Below, piece by piece: positions 9,327 to 18,017 of a DNA stretch of 64,000 nt. The position numbers were made by a program, and so were the translations under genes. Location: positions 992,001-1,056,000 of the forward strand of contig NZ_VOAZ01000001.1 in the NCBI RefSeq assembly GCF_008369115.1, in the 5' to 3' direction. Positions within the stretch are counted from its first letter, which is position 1. Each line of letters opens with the position of its first letter. The DNA is from Psychrobacter sp. ANT_WB68 (GTDB taxonomy: Bacteria; Pseudomonadota; Gammaproteobacteria; Pseudomonadales; Moraxellaceae). The notes beneath the pieces were generated by a model, which did not search any database, was not told where the DNA came from, and saw only the letters and a list, made by a program, of their open reading frames with translations.

Positions 9327-9387
9327 ATTGAATCCGATTATATTCCTCGATTAGAAAAAATACAATACTGCAGGTGGGTGATTGAAA

Positions 9388-9420
9388 TGAAAAAACCAGA
9401 CAGTATAAAACTGTCTGGTT
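9388..9420 (-). terminator. Rho-independent terminator of yebC
   Basis: AACCAGACAGT (9394-9404) and ACTGTCTGGTT (9410-9420) form a perfect 11-base stem with a 5-base loop. Read on the minus strand it is followed by TTTTTT, as expected for the end of the yebC transcript 100 bases upstream. Confidence 0.85.
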
Positions 9421-9519
9421 CTCATGTTTTGATGCGGGTTTTGATGCCGATAAGTCAGCTATTTATTAAAATGAATATTTTTTGACACTCACTTTGCGGC
9501 TAAGCTAGCTTATACTTAA

Positions 9520-10269
9520 CTACTGTTCAAGCTGCGCCATGACTTCATCTGTAAAATTGACGTTGCTATAGACTTCTTGCACATCGTCAATATCTTCTAG
9601 CATATCGATCATCTTTATGACTTTTTCTGCATCTTCGACGTTGTCTATTTCAGCGCTAGTAGATGGTGACATGGTCACTTCAGCATTGTCAGAGACAAGG
9701 CCTGCTGCATTAAGCGCATCTTTTACTTTACCGAAATTTTCCCATTCGGTGATGACCAGTAGTGACTCGCCATCGTTTTCGATATCAAGTGCCCCAGCGT
9801 CCAAGGCCGCAAGCATGACATCTTCCTCTAGGCTGATGTCATTAAAGGTGATTTCACCGCGCTTGGTAAATAGATAAGCCACTGAGCCTGAGGTGCCAAG
9901 ATTGCCTTCGTTTTTAGTAAAAGCATGTCGCACTTCACTGACTGTACGGTTCAGATTGTCAGTCATGGTTTCGACCAATACCGCGACGCCACCAACGCCA
10001 TAGCCTTCATAGCTGACCTCATCCATATTGTCATTGTCATCGCCGCCTGTCCCACGAGCAACTGCACGGTTGATGGTATCTCGGGTCATATTGACTGACA
10101 GTGCTTTTTCGATAGCGGCACGCAAGCGTGGGTTTTTATCAGGGTCAGGGTCACCTTGCTTGGCAGCAGAAACAATTTCACGAATAATCTTGGTAAACAC
10201 TTTGCCTTTTACCGCATCCTGACGGGCTTTACGGTGTTTGATATTTGCCCATTTTGAATGGCCTGCCAT
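9520..10269 (-). CDS. yebC: YebC/PmpR family protein
   Basis: A 249-residue member of the YebC family, starting with the hallmark [14 protein letters not shown]. Family members have been described as DNA-binding regulators (PmpR in Pseudomonas); more recently some were linked to relief of ribosome stalling at proline-rich tracts. Conserved blocks seen include [19 protein letters not shown], the YEGYG segment and the acidic C-terminal half with [19 protein letters not shown] seven bases before the ATG supports the start. In many gammaproteobacteria it precedes ruvC; here it stands alone with its own terminator. Family certain, exact role not shown by the sequence. Confidence 0.95.
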   Translation of the reverse strand: MAGHSKWANIKHRKARQDAVKGKVFTKIIREIVSAAKQGDPDPDKNPRLRAAIEKALSVNMTRDTINRAVARGTGGDDNDNMDEVSYEGYGVGGVAVLVETMTDNLNRTVSEVRHAFTKNEGNLGTSGSVAYLFTKRGEITFNDISLEEDVMLAALDAGALDIENDGESLLVITEWENFGKVKDALNAAGLVSDNAEVTMSPSTSAEIDNVEDAEKVIKMIDMLEDIDDVQEVYSNVNFTDEVMAQLEQ

Positions 10270-10627
10270 ATAACATCCTTACGTTTTACGTGTTATTGAT
10301 AGTGCGGGTAAAAAAGTTGTTAGGGCATGCCCCAATGACAACCTTTTATACCTGATGAGGTGTTTTTATTATATGATTGTGCTGTTAATGCAGTGTAATC
10401 GGCCTATCGGCAAGTTAACGATTTGTATGTCGTTTGGCGCGCTTTTTTGCTACACTGCTATTTTCTATCTTTTGACCTACTATTGATTCTCATAATAACG
10501 GTCGACAGCAATAATATTTGCAATATTATAAACCACTTTAGCGCATTTTGACCAACCTAAGCTTGTCCATGCCAGCCTAAAACGTTCGGTTTTATATAAC
10601 CATTGATTTTGTGACTTTATTGACTCT
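10270..10627. other. Divergent promoter region yebC / ion channel
   Basis: This 358-base AT-rich gap separates divergent genes. Weak inverted-repeat character is seen near 10312-10346, around GGGCATGCCCC (10323-10333), itself nearly palindromic. No open frame with a ribosome site and no clear promoter consensus could be fixed by eye. Confidence 0.4.
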
Positions 10628-11458
10628 ATGAAGCAACCAACCGCCGAAGCCATTACTCATTTGCGTAACCGCATTCATATCATTATCGAAGGCACGGATA
10701 CCCGTTTGGGTAAGCTGTTTGATATTGTATTGTTGATTGCAATTTTGGCCAGTGTCGCTGTGGTGATGCTCGATAGTGTGCTGTACATGCGTTTGCAATA
10801 TGGCACGCTATTTCGTTATGCAGAATGGTTTTTTACCATTTTGTTTACCATCGAATATAGTCTAAGGCTATTTTCAGCGCCCAATCGCTTTCGTTATGTT
10901 TTTAGCTTTTTTGGCGTCGTGGATTTATTGTCGGTATTGCCAAGCTATTTAAGCTTAATATTTGGCGGTGTGCAGTATCTGCTGGTTATTCGCATACTGC
11001 GCATCTTGCGTATATTTCGTGTACTCAAGCTCAATACTTACATGCAGCAAGCGGGCTTCCTCGCCTCAGCGCTTAAAACCAGTCAACAGAAAATCACGGT
11101 GTTTTTCTTATCATTGGTATTGCTCGTGACTATTTTTGGTGCGGTCGTCTACGTGGTAGAAGGGCCGGAAAATGGCTTTACCAGTATTCCCATCTCTATT
11201 TATTGGGCGGTGGTAACGGTCACCACCACCGGTTATGGCGATATGTCACCAAAAACGCCAATCGGGCAAGCGATTGCATCTATGGTGATGATTACCGGTT
11301 ACGCGATTATTGCTGTACCGACGGGTATTTTTACGGCTGAACTGGCGCGTAATATGCGCCCACAGCTGAATCCTATCGCGTGCCCAAATTGTGGAAAATT
11401 CGGGCACGCTGTAGGAGCGGATTTCTGTGATCGCTGCGGTCATGCCCTGCATGTTTAA
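10628..11458 (+). CDS. Voltage-gated K+ channel-like protein with C-terminal zinc ribbon
   Basis: This 276-residue membrane protein has the six-helix plan of voltage-gated potassium channels: S1 (about 36-54), S2-S3, an S4-like segment with regularly spaced arginines (RILRILRIFRVLKL, about 123-136), S5 (about 152-175), a pore loop with the K+ selectivity filter TTTGYGD (199-205) and S6. The cytoplasmic tail holds four cysteines as C-x2-C-x11-C-x2-C (Cys252, 255, 267, 270), a rubredoxin-like zinc ribbon. The filter predicts K+ selectivity. The ribbon could bind Zn or Fe and might tune gating or assembly. No Shine-Dalgarno site is obvious before the ATG. Probably a single-gene unit. Confidence 0.88.
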   Translation: MKQPTAEAITHLRNRIHIIIEGTDTRLGKLFDIVLLIAILASVAVVMLDSVLYMRLQYGTLFRYAEWFFTILFTIEYSLRLFSAPNRFRYVFSFFGVVDLLSVLPSYLSLIFGGVQYLLVIRILRILRIFRVLKLNTYMQQAGFLASALKTSQQKITVFFLSLVLLVTIFGAVVYVVEGPENGFTSIPISIYWAVVTVTTTGYGDMSPKTPIGQAIASMVMITGYAIIAVPTGIFTAELARNMRPQLNPIACPNCGKFGHAVGADFCDRCGHALHV

Positions 11459-11497
11459 TGTTTATATGGCTTTTTAAAATTATTAGGCTTCTAAGCT

Positions 11498-12799
11498 TTA
11501 ATATTCTATATATTCTGCAACCAATGGTGATAAGTCTATCACCACACCTAGATTGACTAAATTCCAATACTGACCAGAAATGGTGCGGTCGAGCATCATC
11601 GTGGTCGCTGAGGGCTGAAATTGCCCAAAATACTTCAACGAGGTACGCATTTGGGCGATGGCTTCATGATGGGTTTGGCTGCTGCCAAAGTCAAACGCGC
11701 CTTCTTGATGAGGTTTTATTGATAGAGGCTTGAGACCGATTTCTAGCCATTTCTCATAAAACTCACCCGGTACATTCTTATCGTCATCACGGCGAATATC
11801 GAGGGCAATTAAGTCTTGCTCAAGTGCGGTTACGTCGCCTTTTAAGGCATGTTTAGCAAAACGCCTAAATAATTGTACTTCACTATCGCTATAACTGCGA
11901 ATACCGCCAAAATCATAAGCGACGACACTGCCATCGGTGCGAAAGGCGAAGTTCCCAGGGTGGGGGTCACAGTGCATCCGGTATAAACCAAATAGCTGTC
12001 CTGCACTAAAATGGAACAGCCGCGTCGCAATTTTTTGCTTAATCGCATTGTCCCATGTCGCTGCCACTGCGAGCGTTTCACCCATCTCTTCGGTCAAGGT
12101 CAAAATCCGCTTGGATGAGTGGCTTCCAATCACTTTCGGAATGATAAGACCATCGTCGTCTGCATGAAATGCACCAAATACTTGTAGATTGTGCGCCTCT
12201 TTAATATAGTCGAGCTCGTCATGCAAACTTTGGCGAATCTCGTTAAACAACTGCTCTTGTAACTGCTTACTCATATTGAGCACGCCCGCTATTCTTAGCG
12301 CCATGCGTACTTGCTTCAGGTCACTATCACAGTTTTCATCGACATCAGGATACTGAACCTTTACCACCACTCTTTGCCCGGATGGCAGCACAGCTTTATG
12401 CACTTGCCCGATAGAGGCGGCCGCAAATGGCGCTTCTTCAAACTCAGTGAATAACTTAGCAACCGGTGCGTTAAGCTCACGCTCAACTTGTGCGCGTATC
12501 TGCGCATAAGGCATCGGCGGCGCATCTTTTTGTAGCTTCTCTAAAGCCGTCGCAACTTCAGGCGGAAAGACATCCTTATATTGTGAGGCAATTTGACCCA
12601 CTTTCATCACGGCGCCTTTCATTTCTCCAAGCGTCTCGGCTATTTGTATCCCAACGTCTTGCATCAGTTCTGAGCGCGCTTGTAGACGTTTTTCTTCGTC
12701 ACTTGAGAGATGCTTTAATGAGTTTTTTGCGGCTTTGCCGGCAATACTGGCGGTCATGCCAGCAAGTTTCATAAAGCGTTTTCCGGACGATTTTGCCAT
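11498..12799 (-). CDS. ABC1/UbiB-family atypical kinase
   Basis: This 433-residue protein has the marks of the ABC1/ADCK/UbiB family: the KxGQ motif (MKVGQIASQ) with the nearby QKDAPPMPY segment, the Ala-rich nucleotide loop AAASIGQVHKA, the lysine in VVVKVQYP, the ExD-like region, and the catalytic loop and DFG-like segment HCDPHPGNF and AYDFGGIR. It lacks the C-terminal transmembrane helices of UbiB itself and is shorter than E. coli UbiB (546), so it is more likely one of the soluble AarF-like paralogues. Members act in ubiquinone or other lipid-related metabolism; its target is unknown. It is convergent with the channel gene (39-base gap). Confidence 0.88.
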   Translation of the reverse strand: MAKSSGKRFMKLAGMTASIAGKAAKNSLKHLSSDEEKRLQARSELMQDVGIQIAETLGEMKGAVMKVGQIASQYKDVFPPEVATALEKLQKDAPPMPYAQIRAQVERELNAPVAKLFTEFEEAPFAAASIGQVHKAVLPSGQRVVVKVQYPDVDENCDSDLKQVRMALRIAGVLNMSKQLQEQLFNEIRQSLHDELDYIKEAHNLQVFGAFHADDDGLIIPKVIGSHSSKRILTLTEEMGETLAVAATWDNAIKQKIATRLFHFSAGQLFGLYRMHCDPHPGNFAFRTDGSVVAYDFGGIRSYSDSEVQLFRRFAKHALKGDVTALEQDLIALDIRRDDDKNVPGEFYEKWLEIGLKPLSIKPHQEGAFDFGSSQTHHEAIAQMRTSLKYFGQFQPSATTMMLDRTISGQYWNLVNLGVVIDLSPLVAEYIEY

Positions 12800-13009
12800 T
12801 CATATCACCATATAGTGGGTTTATTTTCTAAGCCCTAATGTTATTGTTTTAAGCAAGCGATTGCTGTTTGACTAATGTGCCAAAGGCAACATGATACGTA
12901 TCTTAATACTGCTTGTAGGTTATAGCTTGTAGCTTATGACTGAATAGTATGACGGTTTTTTATTGGCTAATAAATAGGATTTAAATGCTAACGATTTAAC
13001 CATGAATCA

Positions 13010-13555
13010 TTAATCATCTAATTTTAAAGCATAAATATGAGTCAACCAATAATCCAATGCCATCTGATAACCTAAATCTCCTAAGCCACAAATAACGCCG
13101 ACTGCTACGTCGCTTAAATAGGAATGCTGCCGGAACGCTTCACGCGCATGGACATTGGACAAATGTACTTCTATAAAAGGTTTTTGTGTTGCCAATAGCG
13201 CATCACGGATAGCAACCGAGGTATGAGTAAAGGCAGCAGGATTGATAATAATCGCATCTACTTGCGCTACTGGCTCTGCTAACAGACCATAATGTTGAAT
13301 CTCATCGACAAGATTACCTTCATAATTTGATTGGGTGCAAATCAGCTCAACACCATATTTGGCTGCACGCTCGATCAATTTTTTTTCAATATCAGCAAGT
13401 GTCTTATGACCATAAATCTCAGGCTCACGTTTACCCAATAAGTTTAAGTTAACGCCATTAAGGAGCAACAACTTACGCGTTTTACCATTTACATTTATAC
13501 CAGCTTGTTGTTGAGAAGGCTTGTCGGTTACTGCTGACTGAGAAGGAGTGGTCAT
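13010..13555 (-). CDS. aroQ: Type II 3-dehydroquinate dehydratase
   Basis: Catalyses the third step of the shikimate pathway, 3-dehydroquinate to 3-dehydroshikimate. The protein shows [13 protein letters not shown], with the catalytic Tyr in the flexible lid, the SNYEG segment, [16 protein letters not shown] with the catalytic His, and [12 protein letters not shown] followed by [11 protein letters not shown]. Length is 181 residues, about 30 longer than usual, due to a Ser/Gln/Lys-rich N-terminal stretch before KLLLLNG; no better internal ATG is present. NG-V-N replaces the more common NGPN. It is not followed by accB and accC, its neighbours in many proteobacteria. Confidence 0.95.
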   Translation of the reverse strand: MTTPSQSAVTDKPSQQQAGINVNGKTRKLLLLNGVNLNLLGKREPEIYGHKTLADIEKKLIERAAKYGVELICTQSNYEGNLVDEIQHYGLLAEPVAQVDAIIINPAAFTHTSVAIRDALLATQKPFIEVHLSNVHAREAFRQHSYLSDVAVGVICGLGDLGYQMALDYWLTHIYALKLDD

Positions 13556-14054
13556 AATGCTCTCTATCGTTATTAAGTGAGATTAGTTTTTATAATTATA
13601 ATAAAGGATCGTATAAGATAAACTTACTATACGTTTTCAATAAATGAAATGAATAAAATATAAGACCCCTTAACCCTTTATGATAACAGTTTGTCAGTCG
13701 TGTTATAAAAAATAACATGAAAAATTACCCCAAGCTTTAAAAATCATGTTAAAAGTCTTTATGTTGCTAAAAACCCGTGCTATGATATTTTTTACGCAAC
13801 ATATATTACCTATTTGTTGCTGATGCCAATTGGGCTATCTATTAAATTGATTAAAATTATTTTAGTATTTGCTTATATTGGTCATAGTAAATTTACTGTA
13901 CGCTGCATCATAAAGAGGGTGATAACACGCTTTATGTTCAGATGATGGTATGTAGAGTAGTACTCTTACATTTTGATTTCATAATCTTAAACCCCGTTTA
14001 TATGCAATCTCGCAAAGGAATTTGGGGTTAAGTGACTTTTTAGGAAGTAATATT
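13556..14054. other. Promoter and long leader of the cold-shock gene
   Basis: About 500 bases without a gene lie between aroQ and the cold-shock gene. They are very AT-rich up to 13880. A long untranslated leader is typical of cold-induced csp genes, and the stretch 13880-14040 could serve as one. Short palindromes are seen (GTAAATTTAC near 13887; GAGTAGTACTC near 13954). A transcription start cannot be fixed by eye. Confidence 0.45.
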
Positions 14055-14270
14055 ATGTCAGCTCGTGAGCAAGGTATCGTTAAGTGGTTTAATGACTCAA
14101 AAGGCTTTGGTTTCATTCAACGTGATAGCGGCGAAGATATTTTTGTCCATTTCCGCGCGATCCAAGGTGATGGTTATCGCTCTCTAAAAGATGGCGAGAA
14201 GGTTGAGTTCAGTGTTGTAGAAGGCGATAAAGGCCTGCAAGCTGAAGAAGTCAGAAAAGTAGAAGAGTAA
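14055..14270 (+). CDS. Cold-shock domain protein (CspA family)
   Basis: A 71-residue single-stranded nucleic-acid-binding protein, an RNA chaperone of the CspA type. RNP1 is KGFGFIQ and RNP2 is DIFVHF, with the family's start GIVKWFN. The open frame could be extended upstream to a TTG at 14022, but AGGAAG at 14042-14047 sits seven bases before the ATG at 14055, which also gives the normal family length. The acidic end (EEVRKVEE) is slightly longer than in E. coli CspA. The gene has a long AT-rich leader and an own terminator, and precedes a DEAD-box helicase, another class of RNA-remodelling protein often used in the cold. Confidence 0.95.
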   Translation: MSAREQGIVKWFNDSKGFGFIQRDSGEDIFVHFRAIQGDGYRSLKDGEKVEFSVVEGDKGLQAEEVRKVEE

Positions 14271-14335
14271 TCGATACAGTCATTAGCGCCGTTCAGCTAT
14301 AATGTCTGTATAAACTACTGATATACTACTGAGTC

Positions 14336-14411
14336 AAGCCCGTCTTGTCTTACCTATGTTGAGTTGAACGCAGCATACTGGGTAAGTTTAGGCGTTGGGC
14401 TTGGCTTTTTT
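14336..14411 (+). terminator. Probable terminator of the cold-shock gene
   Basis: AAGCCC (14336-14341) pairs with GGGCTT (14397-14402), and inside it CTTACC (14349-14354) pairs with GGTAAG (14381-14386). A TTTTTT tract follows at 14406. The stem is long and interrupted. Confidence 0.55.
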
Positions 14412-14559
14412 ATGCTTATGGGTTTTATAATTTGCCTGACTAGCGATTACGGACTTCAGTTATTTAATCACCATAGATAGTCGCTCTATACAACCAACGC
14501 TTATCATAAGCCATTACTTATCAATGATAGATAATCGATTCATACACAAGGATATTTTT

Positions 14560-15714
14560 TTGAGTACTTTTAAGACGTTTACGGATTTGCCGCTTTCAGC
14601 CCCCACCTTACGTGCCGTGAGTGATTTAGGTTTTACTGAATTGACGCCCATTCAAGCACAAATACTACCACATACATTGGCCAATCACGACGCGATCGGA
14701 CAGGCGCAAACGGGTACTGGCAAGACGGCAACGTTTTTAGTGACCATTATGGAGGCGTTACTCAAACGTCCTTTTACCACTGATGAAGAACGTTATTTAG
14801 GTGAGCCACGCGCCGTCGTTATGGCGCCAACGCGTGAGCTTGCCCAGCAAATATTTGATGATTGCCTCGCTCTGACCAAATATACTTCGCTGCATAGCGT
14901 TTGTATCATGGGTGGTACCAATTATGAAACCCAGCAGCATGAGCTTGAACGCCAATATGTGGATATCTTAATTGCCACGCCAGGGCGTTTGATTGACTTG
15001 ATGCACAAAGGCATGGTTTATTTGGATCGAGTAGAAGTGTTGGTATTAGACGAAGCCGACCGTATGCTCGATATGGGTTTTATTCCAGATATCAAGCGTT
15101 TGGTCGGTCGTATGCCGCCGAATACCGATCGTCAAAGCTTGCTATTTTCTGCTACCTTTAATCAAGATGTAATGAATTTGGCTTATCGCTGGCTGCATGA
15201 GCCAGAGTTTGTAGAGATTGAGCCTGAGCATAAAACCAGCGAATTGGTCGATCAGCATTTTTACTTATTGACCGAAGATCAAAAACTCGCAGCGGTTGAG
15301 CGTATCATCACTGATAGCACAGTAGAGAAGGTGATTATTTTTGCCAACCGTAAAGATCAGGTTAAGCGCTTGTATCATAAGCTGCGTCAGGGGCATAAAA
15401 TTGTGATGCTGTCAGGTGATGTCATTCAGCAAAAGCGTGAAAAGTATCTGCAACGCTTTAAAGATGGTCATGCTTCTGTTTTGGTCGCAACCGATGTGGC
15501 GGGGCGTGGTATTCATGTCGATGATATCAGCCATGTGATTAATTATACCTTGCCGGATCAGCCAGATGATTACGTACATCGTATTGGGCGTACTGGACGC
15601 GCGGGACAAACCGGTATCAGTATCAGCTTCGTCAGTGAAGATGATGCCTTTAATATCCCAGCATTAGAAAAGCATTTAGATACCAAGTTTAGCCTCGAGC
15701 AGTGGCAGCCTTAA
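14560..15714 (+). CDS. rhlB: DEAD-box ATP-dependent RNA helicase (RhlB-like)
   Basis: All core helicase motifs are present: the Q motif region (FTELTPIQAQ), AQTGTGKT, PTRELAQQ, DEAD, SAT, VATDVAGRGIH and HRIGRTGRAG. The protein ends soon after the second RecA domain, without a long basic tail, giving about 384 residues; this resembles RhlB, which works with the RNA degradosome. The frame also contains an ATG at 14524 without a ribosome site. The TTG at 14560 has AAGGA seven bases upstream and yields the family's start STFKTFTDLPL, so TTG is chosen. RhlB against RhlE-type cannot be settled without a tree. Confidence 0.9.
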   Translation: MSTFKTFTDLPLSAPTLRAVSDLGFTELTPIQAQILPHTLANHDAIGQAQTGTGKTATFLVTIMEALLKRPFTTDEERYLGEPRAVVMAPTRELAQQIFDDCLALTKYTSLHSVCIMGGTNYETQQHELERQYVDILIATPGRLIDLMHKGMVYLDRVEVLVLDEADRMLDMGFIPDIKRLVGRMPPNTDRQSLLFSATFNQDVMNLAYRWLHEPEFVEIEPEHKTSELVDQHFYLLTEDQKLAAVERIITDSTVEKVIIFANRKDQVKRLYHKLRQGHKIVMLSGDVIQQKREKYLQRFKDGHASVLVATDVAGRGIHVDDISHVINYTLPDQPDDYVHRIGRTGRAGQTGISISFVSEDDAFNIPALEKHLDTKFSLEQWQP

Positions 15715-15752
15715 TAAATTTTTTTAATGAAGTTCTAAAGCATTTAAACAGC

Positions 15753-15786
15753 AAAAAGCCCTTAATGAATGATTAAGGGCTTTTTT
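15753..15786. terminator. Bidirectional terminator
   Basis: AAAAAGCCCTTAAT (15753-15766) and ATTAAGGGCTTTTT (15772-15785) form a perfect 14-base stem with a GAATG loop and T-tracts in both directions. It serves the convergent helicase and TauE/SafE-like genes. Confidence 0.92.
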
Positions 15787-15839
15787 ATACGTCTGTTTTT
15801 AGATGCCATCAATTTAAAGGAATATTAAACAGCAATTAG

Positions 15840-16673
15840 TTAGTGATGAGGTTCCATGTTTTCTGAGTCATCATTCATATTGTGCATACTATGGTCCATC
15901 TGGCTCATATCGTGGTTGGTGGTATTACCTGTGTCATTCATCATCATGGTATGCTCACCATGCTCCATGTTCATGTTATGACCACCGCCATGGTCGCCAT
16001 GCATACTGGACATGGCGATAGGCACGAAAACGACGGCTAAACCAGATAATACCATCACAGCACCATTGAGCTGTCTTAAACGAAAACGTCCAATTTTATC
16101 CCGTAACCAGCCGACGGTTTCGTGAGTCGCGACCAGCATTGGTACGGTTCCTAAGCCAAAGACGAACATCAAAGCAGCACCACTGAGTGGGTTGTGCGCG
16201 ACCACAGCGATTAACAGAGCGCCATAGACTAAGCCGCAAGGTAAGAATCCCCATAGAAGACCGGCAGATAAAGCCCGCGGAAAGGTATTGAGTGGGAATA
16301 CTTTTTGACGAATAGGGCTTAGGTATTGCCAAAATCGCATGCCAAAACGTTCGAGCTTGTTTAAAAATGGTGCACCAAGCATGGTTACGCCGACAAATAC
16401 CAATACCAAACCAAGTAAAATACGCGGTGTGCTATTGCCTTGCATCAATGGCTGTAATACGGCTGTGCCTATCAATCCTGCGACCAAACCCAAAAACGCA
16501 TAGCTGGTCAGGCGACCGAAATGATAGGTCGCTACCAACGCACGGCGCTTGGCAGGGCTGACATCTTTCATTGACAGACCAAAGGCAGTCACTAGACCAC
16601 CACACATGCCTAAGCAATGAGGTGAACCAAAAAAACCCATTAGCAATGCCGCAACAAGTAGAGCTGTGGTCAT
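15840..16673 (-). CDS. TauE/SafE-like membrane protein with Met/His-rich tail
   Basis: A 277-residue integral membrane protein of the COG2836 type (sulfite exporter TauE/SafE family). It has about six helices and the signature GSPHCLGMCGG near residues 16-26; a second helix repeat contains LPCGLVYGALL. Proteins of this type often sit beside cbb3 oxidase assembly genes and are suspected to help move copper. Here the C-terminal 50 or so residues are extremely rich in Met, His, Asp and Asn (repeats such as HGDHGGGH, NMNMEHGEH, MDHSMHNM), typical of copper-binding segments. ccoS lies directly upstream on the same strand. Copper handling is inferred from the tail and the neighbour. Confidence 0.85.
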   Translation of the reverse strand: MTTALLVAALLMGFFGSPHCLGMCGGLVTAFGLSMKDVSPAKRRALVATYHFGRLTSYAFLGLVAGLIGTAVLQPLMQGNSTPRILLGLVLVFVGVTMLGAPFLNKLERFGMRFWQYLSPIRQKVFPLNTFPRALSAGLLWGFLPCGLVYGALLIAVVAHNPLSGAALMFVFGLGTVPMLVATHETVGWLRDKIGRFRLRQLNGAVMVLSGLAVVFVPIAMSSMHGDHGGGHNMNMEHGEHTMMMNDTGNTTNHDMSQMDHSMHNMNDDSENMEPHH

Positions 16674-16837
16674 GGGGAGTCTCTCCTAAAAATAGTAAAG
16701 CGTGAACCTACTGTCACCATTTTATAAGACGAAAAAGTGATAAGGCAGTCACGTATAAATGAGATGGGGAAGGTTGTATTTTTGAATGTTATTTATATCT
16801 ATTGGTTTAACCGATACGATATCTGCGCGATCACGAT

Positions 16838-17068
16838 TCAATCATCAGTTTTGTCAGACGACTGCGTATCATTAGTTTGCGGTATATTGTCATTAGGCTT
16901 ATGAGCTTGAATCGTTTGCCGACGTTCTTGACGGTCATCCAAGATAATGCGTTGAGAAGCATTATCTAAGTCCTCAAACTGGTTTGATCTGACCGCATAA
17001 CGTATTGCCCAGATGGCGACCACAAACAGCATTAAACTTAAGGGAATTAATAAAAATATACTGAGCAT
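16838..17068 (-). CDS. ccoS: cbb3-type cytochrome oxidase assembly protein CcoS
   Basis: A small single-span membrane protein needed for cofactor insertion into cbb3 oxidase. It shows the family pattern LIPLSLxL in the membrane segment (about residues 5-26), then FEDLDxxxxRIILDD just after it, and a polar tail. The frame could begin at a TTG (17083), but AAGAGG six bases before the ATG at 17068 gives a 76-residue protein starting directly with the membrane segment. The structural genes ccoNOQP and the copper ATPase ccoI are not in this window; only the TauE/SafE-like gene accompanies it. Confidence 0.88.
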   Translation of the reverse strand: MLSIFLLIPLSLMLFVVAIWAIRYAVRSNQFEDLDNASQRIILDDRQERRQTIQAHKPNDNIPQTNDTQSSDKTDD

Positions 17069-17213
17069 GGCAAACCTCTTCAATAGCAGTTTTTTATATT
17101 ATACACTTATTGCAAGTGTTATAAATACTCTATAAACATTCAAAGTGAGACAGTGAATAACGGGCAATAATAACAATATGATGATGCTAGGGTGAGAAAA
17201 TACAAGATGCGCT

Positions 17214-18017
17214 TTATTCAGTAGGCGTCTTGACAGCGTTACCTCTAGGGGTTAATAGTTGCTGCGAGGTTACATCATTGGCTTTTCGACAGTTTGCTTG
17301 CGGGCGTATCACATCGCGCAAGTAGGCGGCAACTTCATAAACCGCACGCCGCGAATGACTCAAGTTCTGTGCCGGTTCCATCCAATCACGTCTCACCGGT
17401 AAAGGGGCATTAATCGGGGTGCTATTAATACCGTTTAAGGCAAACTGTCTTCTTGCCCGCGCCATATGATAGCTATCAGTAATGAGGTATACATGATGTA
17501 GAGGAATACGCTTAGCAGTAAAACGGGCATTTTCACAGGTATTCATACTGGCGTTTTCGCTGATTAAACCATCGATACCGTGTTCGATAAGCCACTGACC
17601 GAGCCAGGGTGCTTCAGCACCACTGAGCACGATAGGGAGTGGCAAGTCGTGATAGGCGGTTGCTGCTGTACGAGCGCGGTTGAGGCTATAATTATTTAGG
17701 ATGATTTGATTGTTATTGTCATTGGTCAGACCACCGCCTAATACCACATACGCGGTCGGCGGAGAACTCATGGCTGCTGACGGCATCTTTGGTAAAGGTA
17801 AATGAGCTAAAAGATACACAACCGCATGCGAAAACAGTGGAGTAAATAAGCTGATAATTACGAGAATGACCGCCGTAGAGCCAAGCAAAAAAGTAGCATT
17901 AATAATACGGAATAGCTTTATCATACGCTCAGCGGAACGTAAGTAAGACCGCCATAATCGATTGGACCATGATCGTTTAGACCACATGCTCATCATATCC
18001 AATAGAGCCGTCAGCAT
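17214..18017 (-). CDS. YdcF/ElyC-like DUF218 membrane protein
   Basis: This 267-residue protein has a membrane segment at about 38-58, a further hydrophobic stretch to about 74, and then a DUF218 domain with VVLGGG, the RARTAATAY segment, PIVLSGAE, the ENASMNTCENAR motif and the YLITDSYHMARARR motif that mark the ElyC/SanA/YdcF family. Family members affect envelope integrity and, in the case of ElyC, peptidoglycan synthesis in the cold. The annotated ATG overlaps the murB end by 41 bases; an alternative ATG at 17996 or 17993 reduces the overlap. Translational coupling to murB supports an envelope role. Its biochemical activity is unknown. Confidence 0.85.
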   Translation of the reverse strand: MLTALLDMMSMWSKRSWSNRLWRSYLRSAERMIKLFRIINATFLLGSTAVILVIISLFTPLFSHAVVYLLAHLPLPKMPSAAMSSPPTAYVVLGGGLTNDNNNQIILNNYSLNRARTAATAYHDLPLPIVLSGAEAPWLGQWLIEHGIDGLISENASMNTCENARFTAKRIPLHHVYLITDSYHMARARRQFALNGINSTPINAPLPVRRDWMEPAQNLSHSRRAVYEVAAYLRDVIRPQANCRKANDVTSQQLLTPRGNAVKTPTE

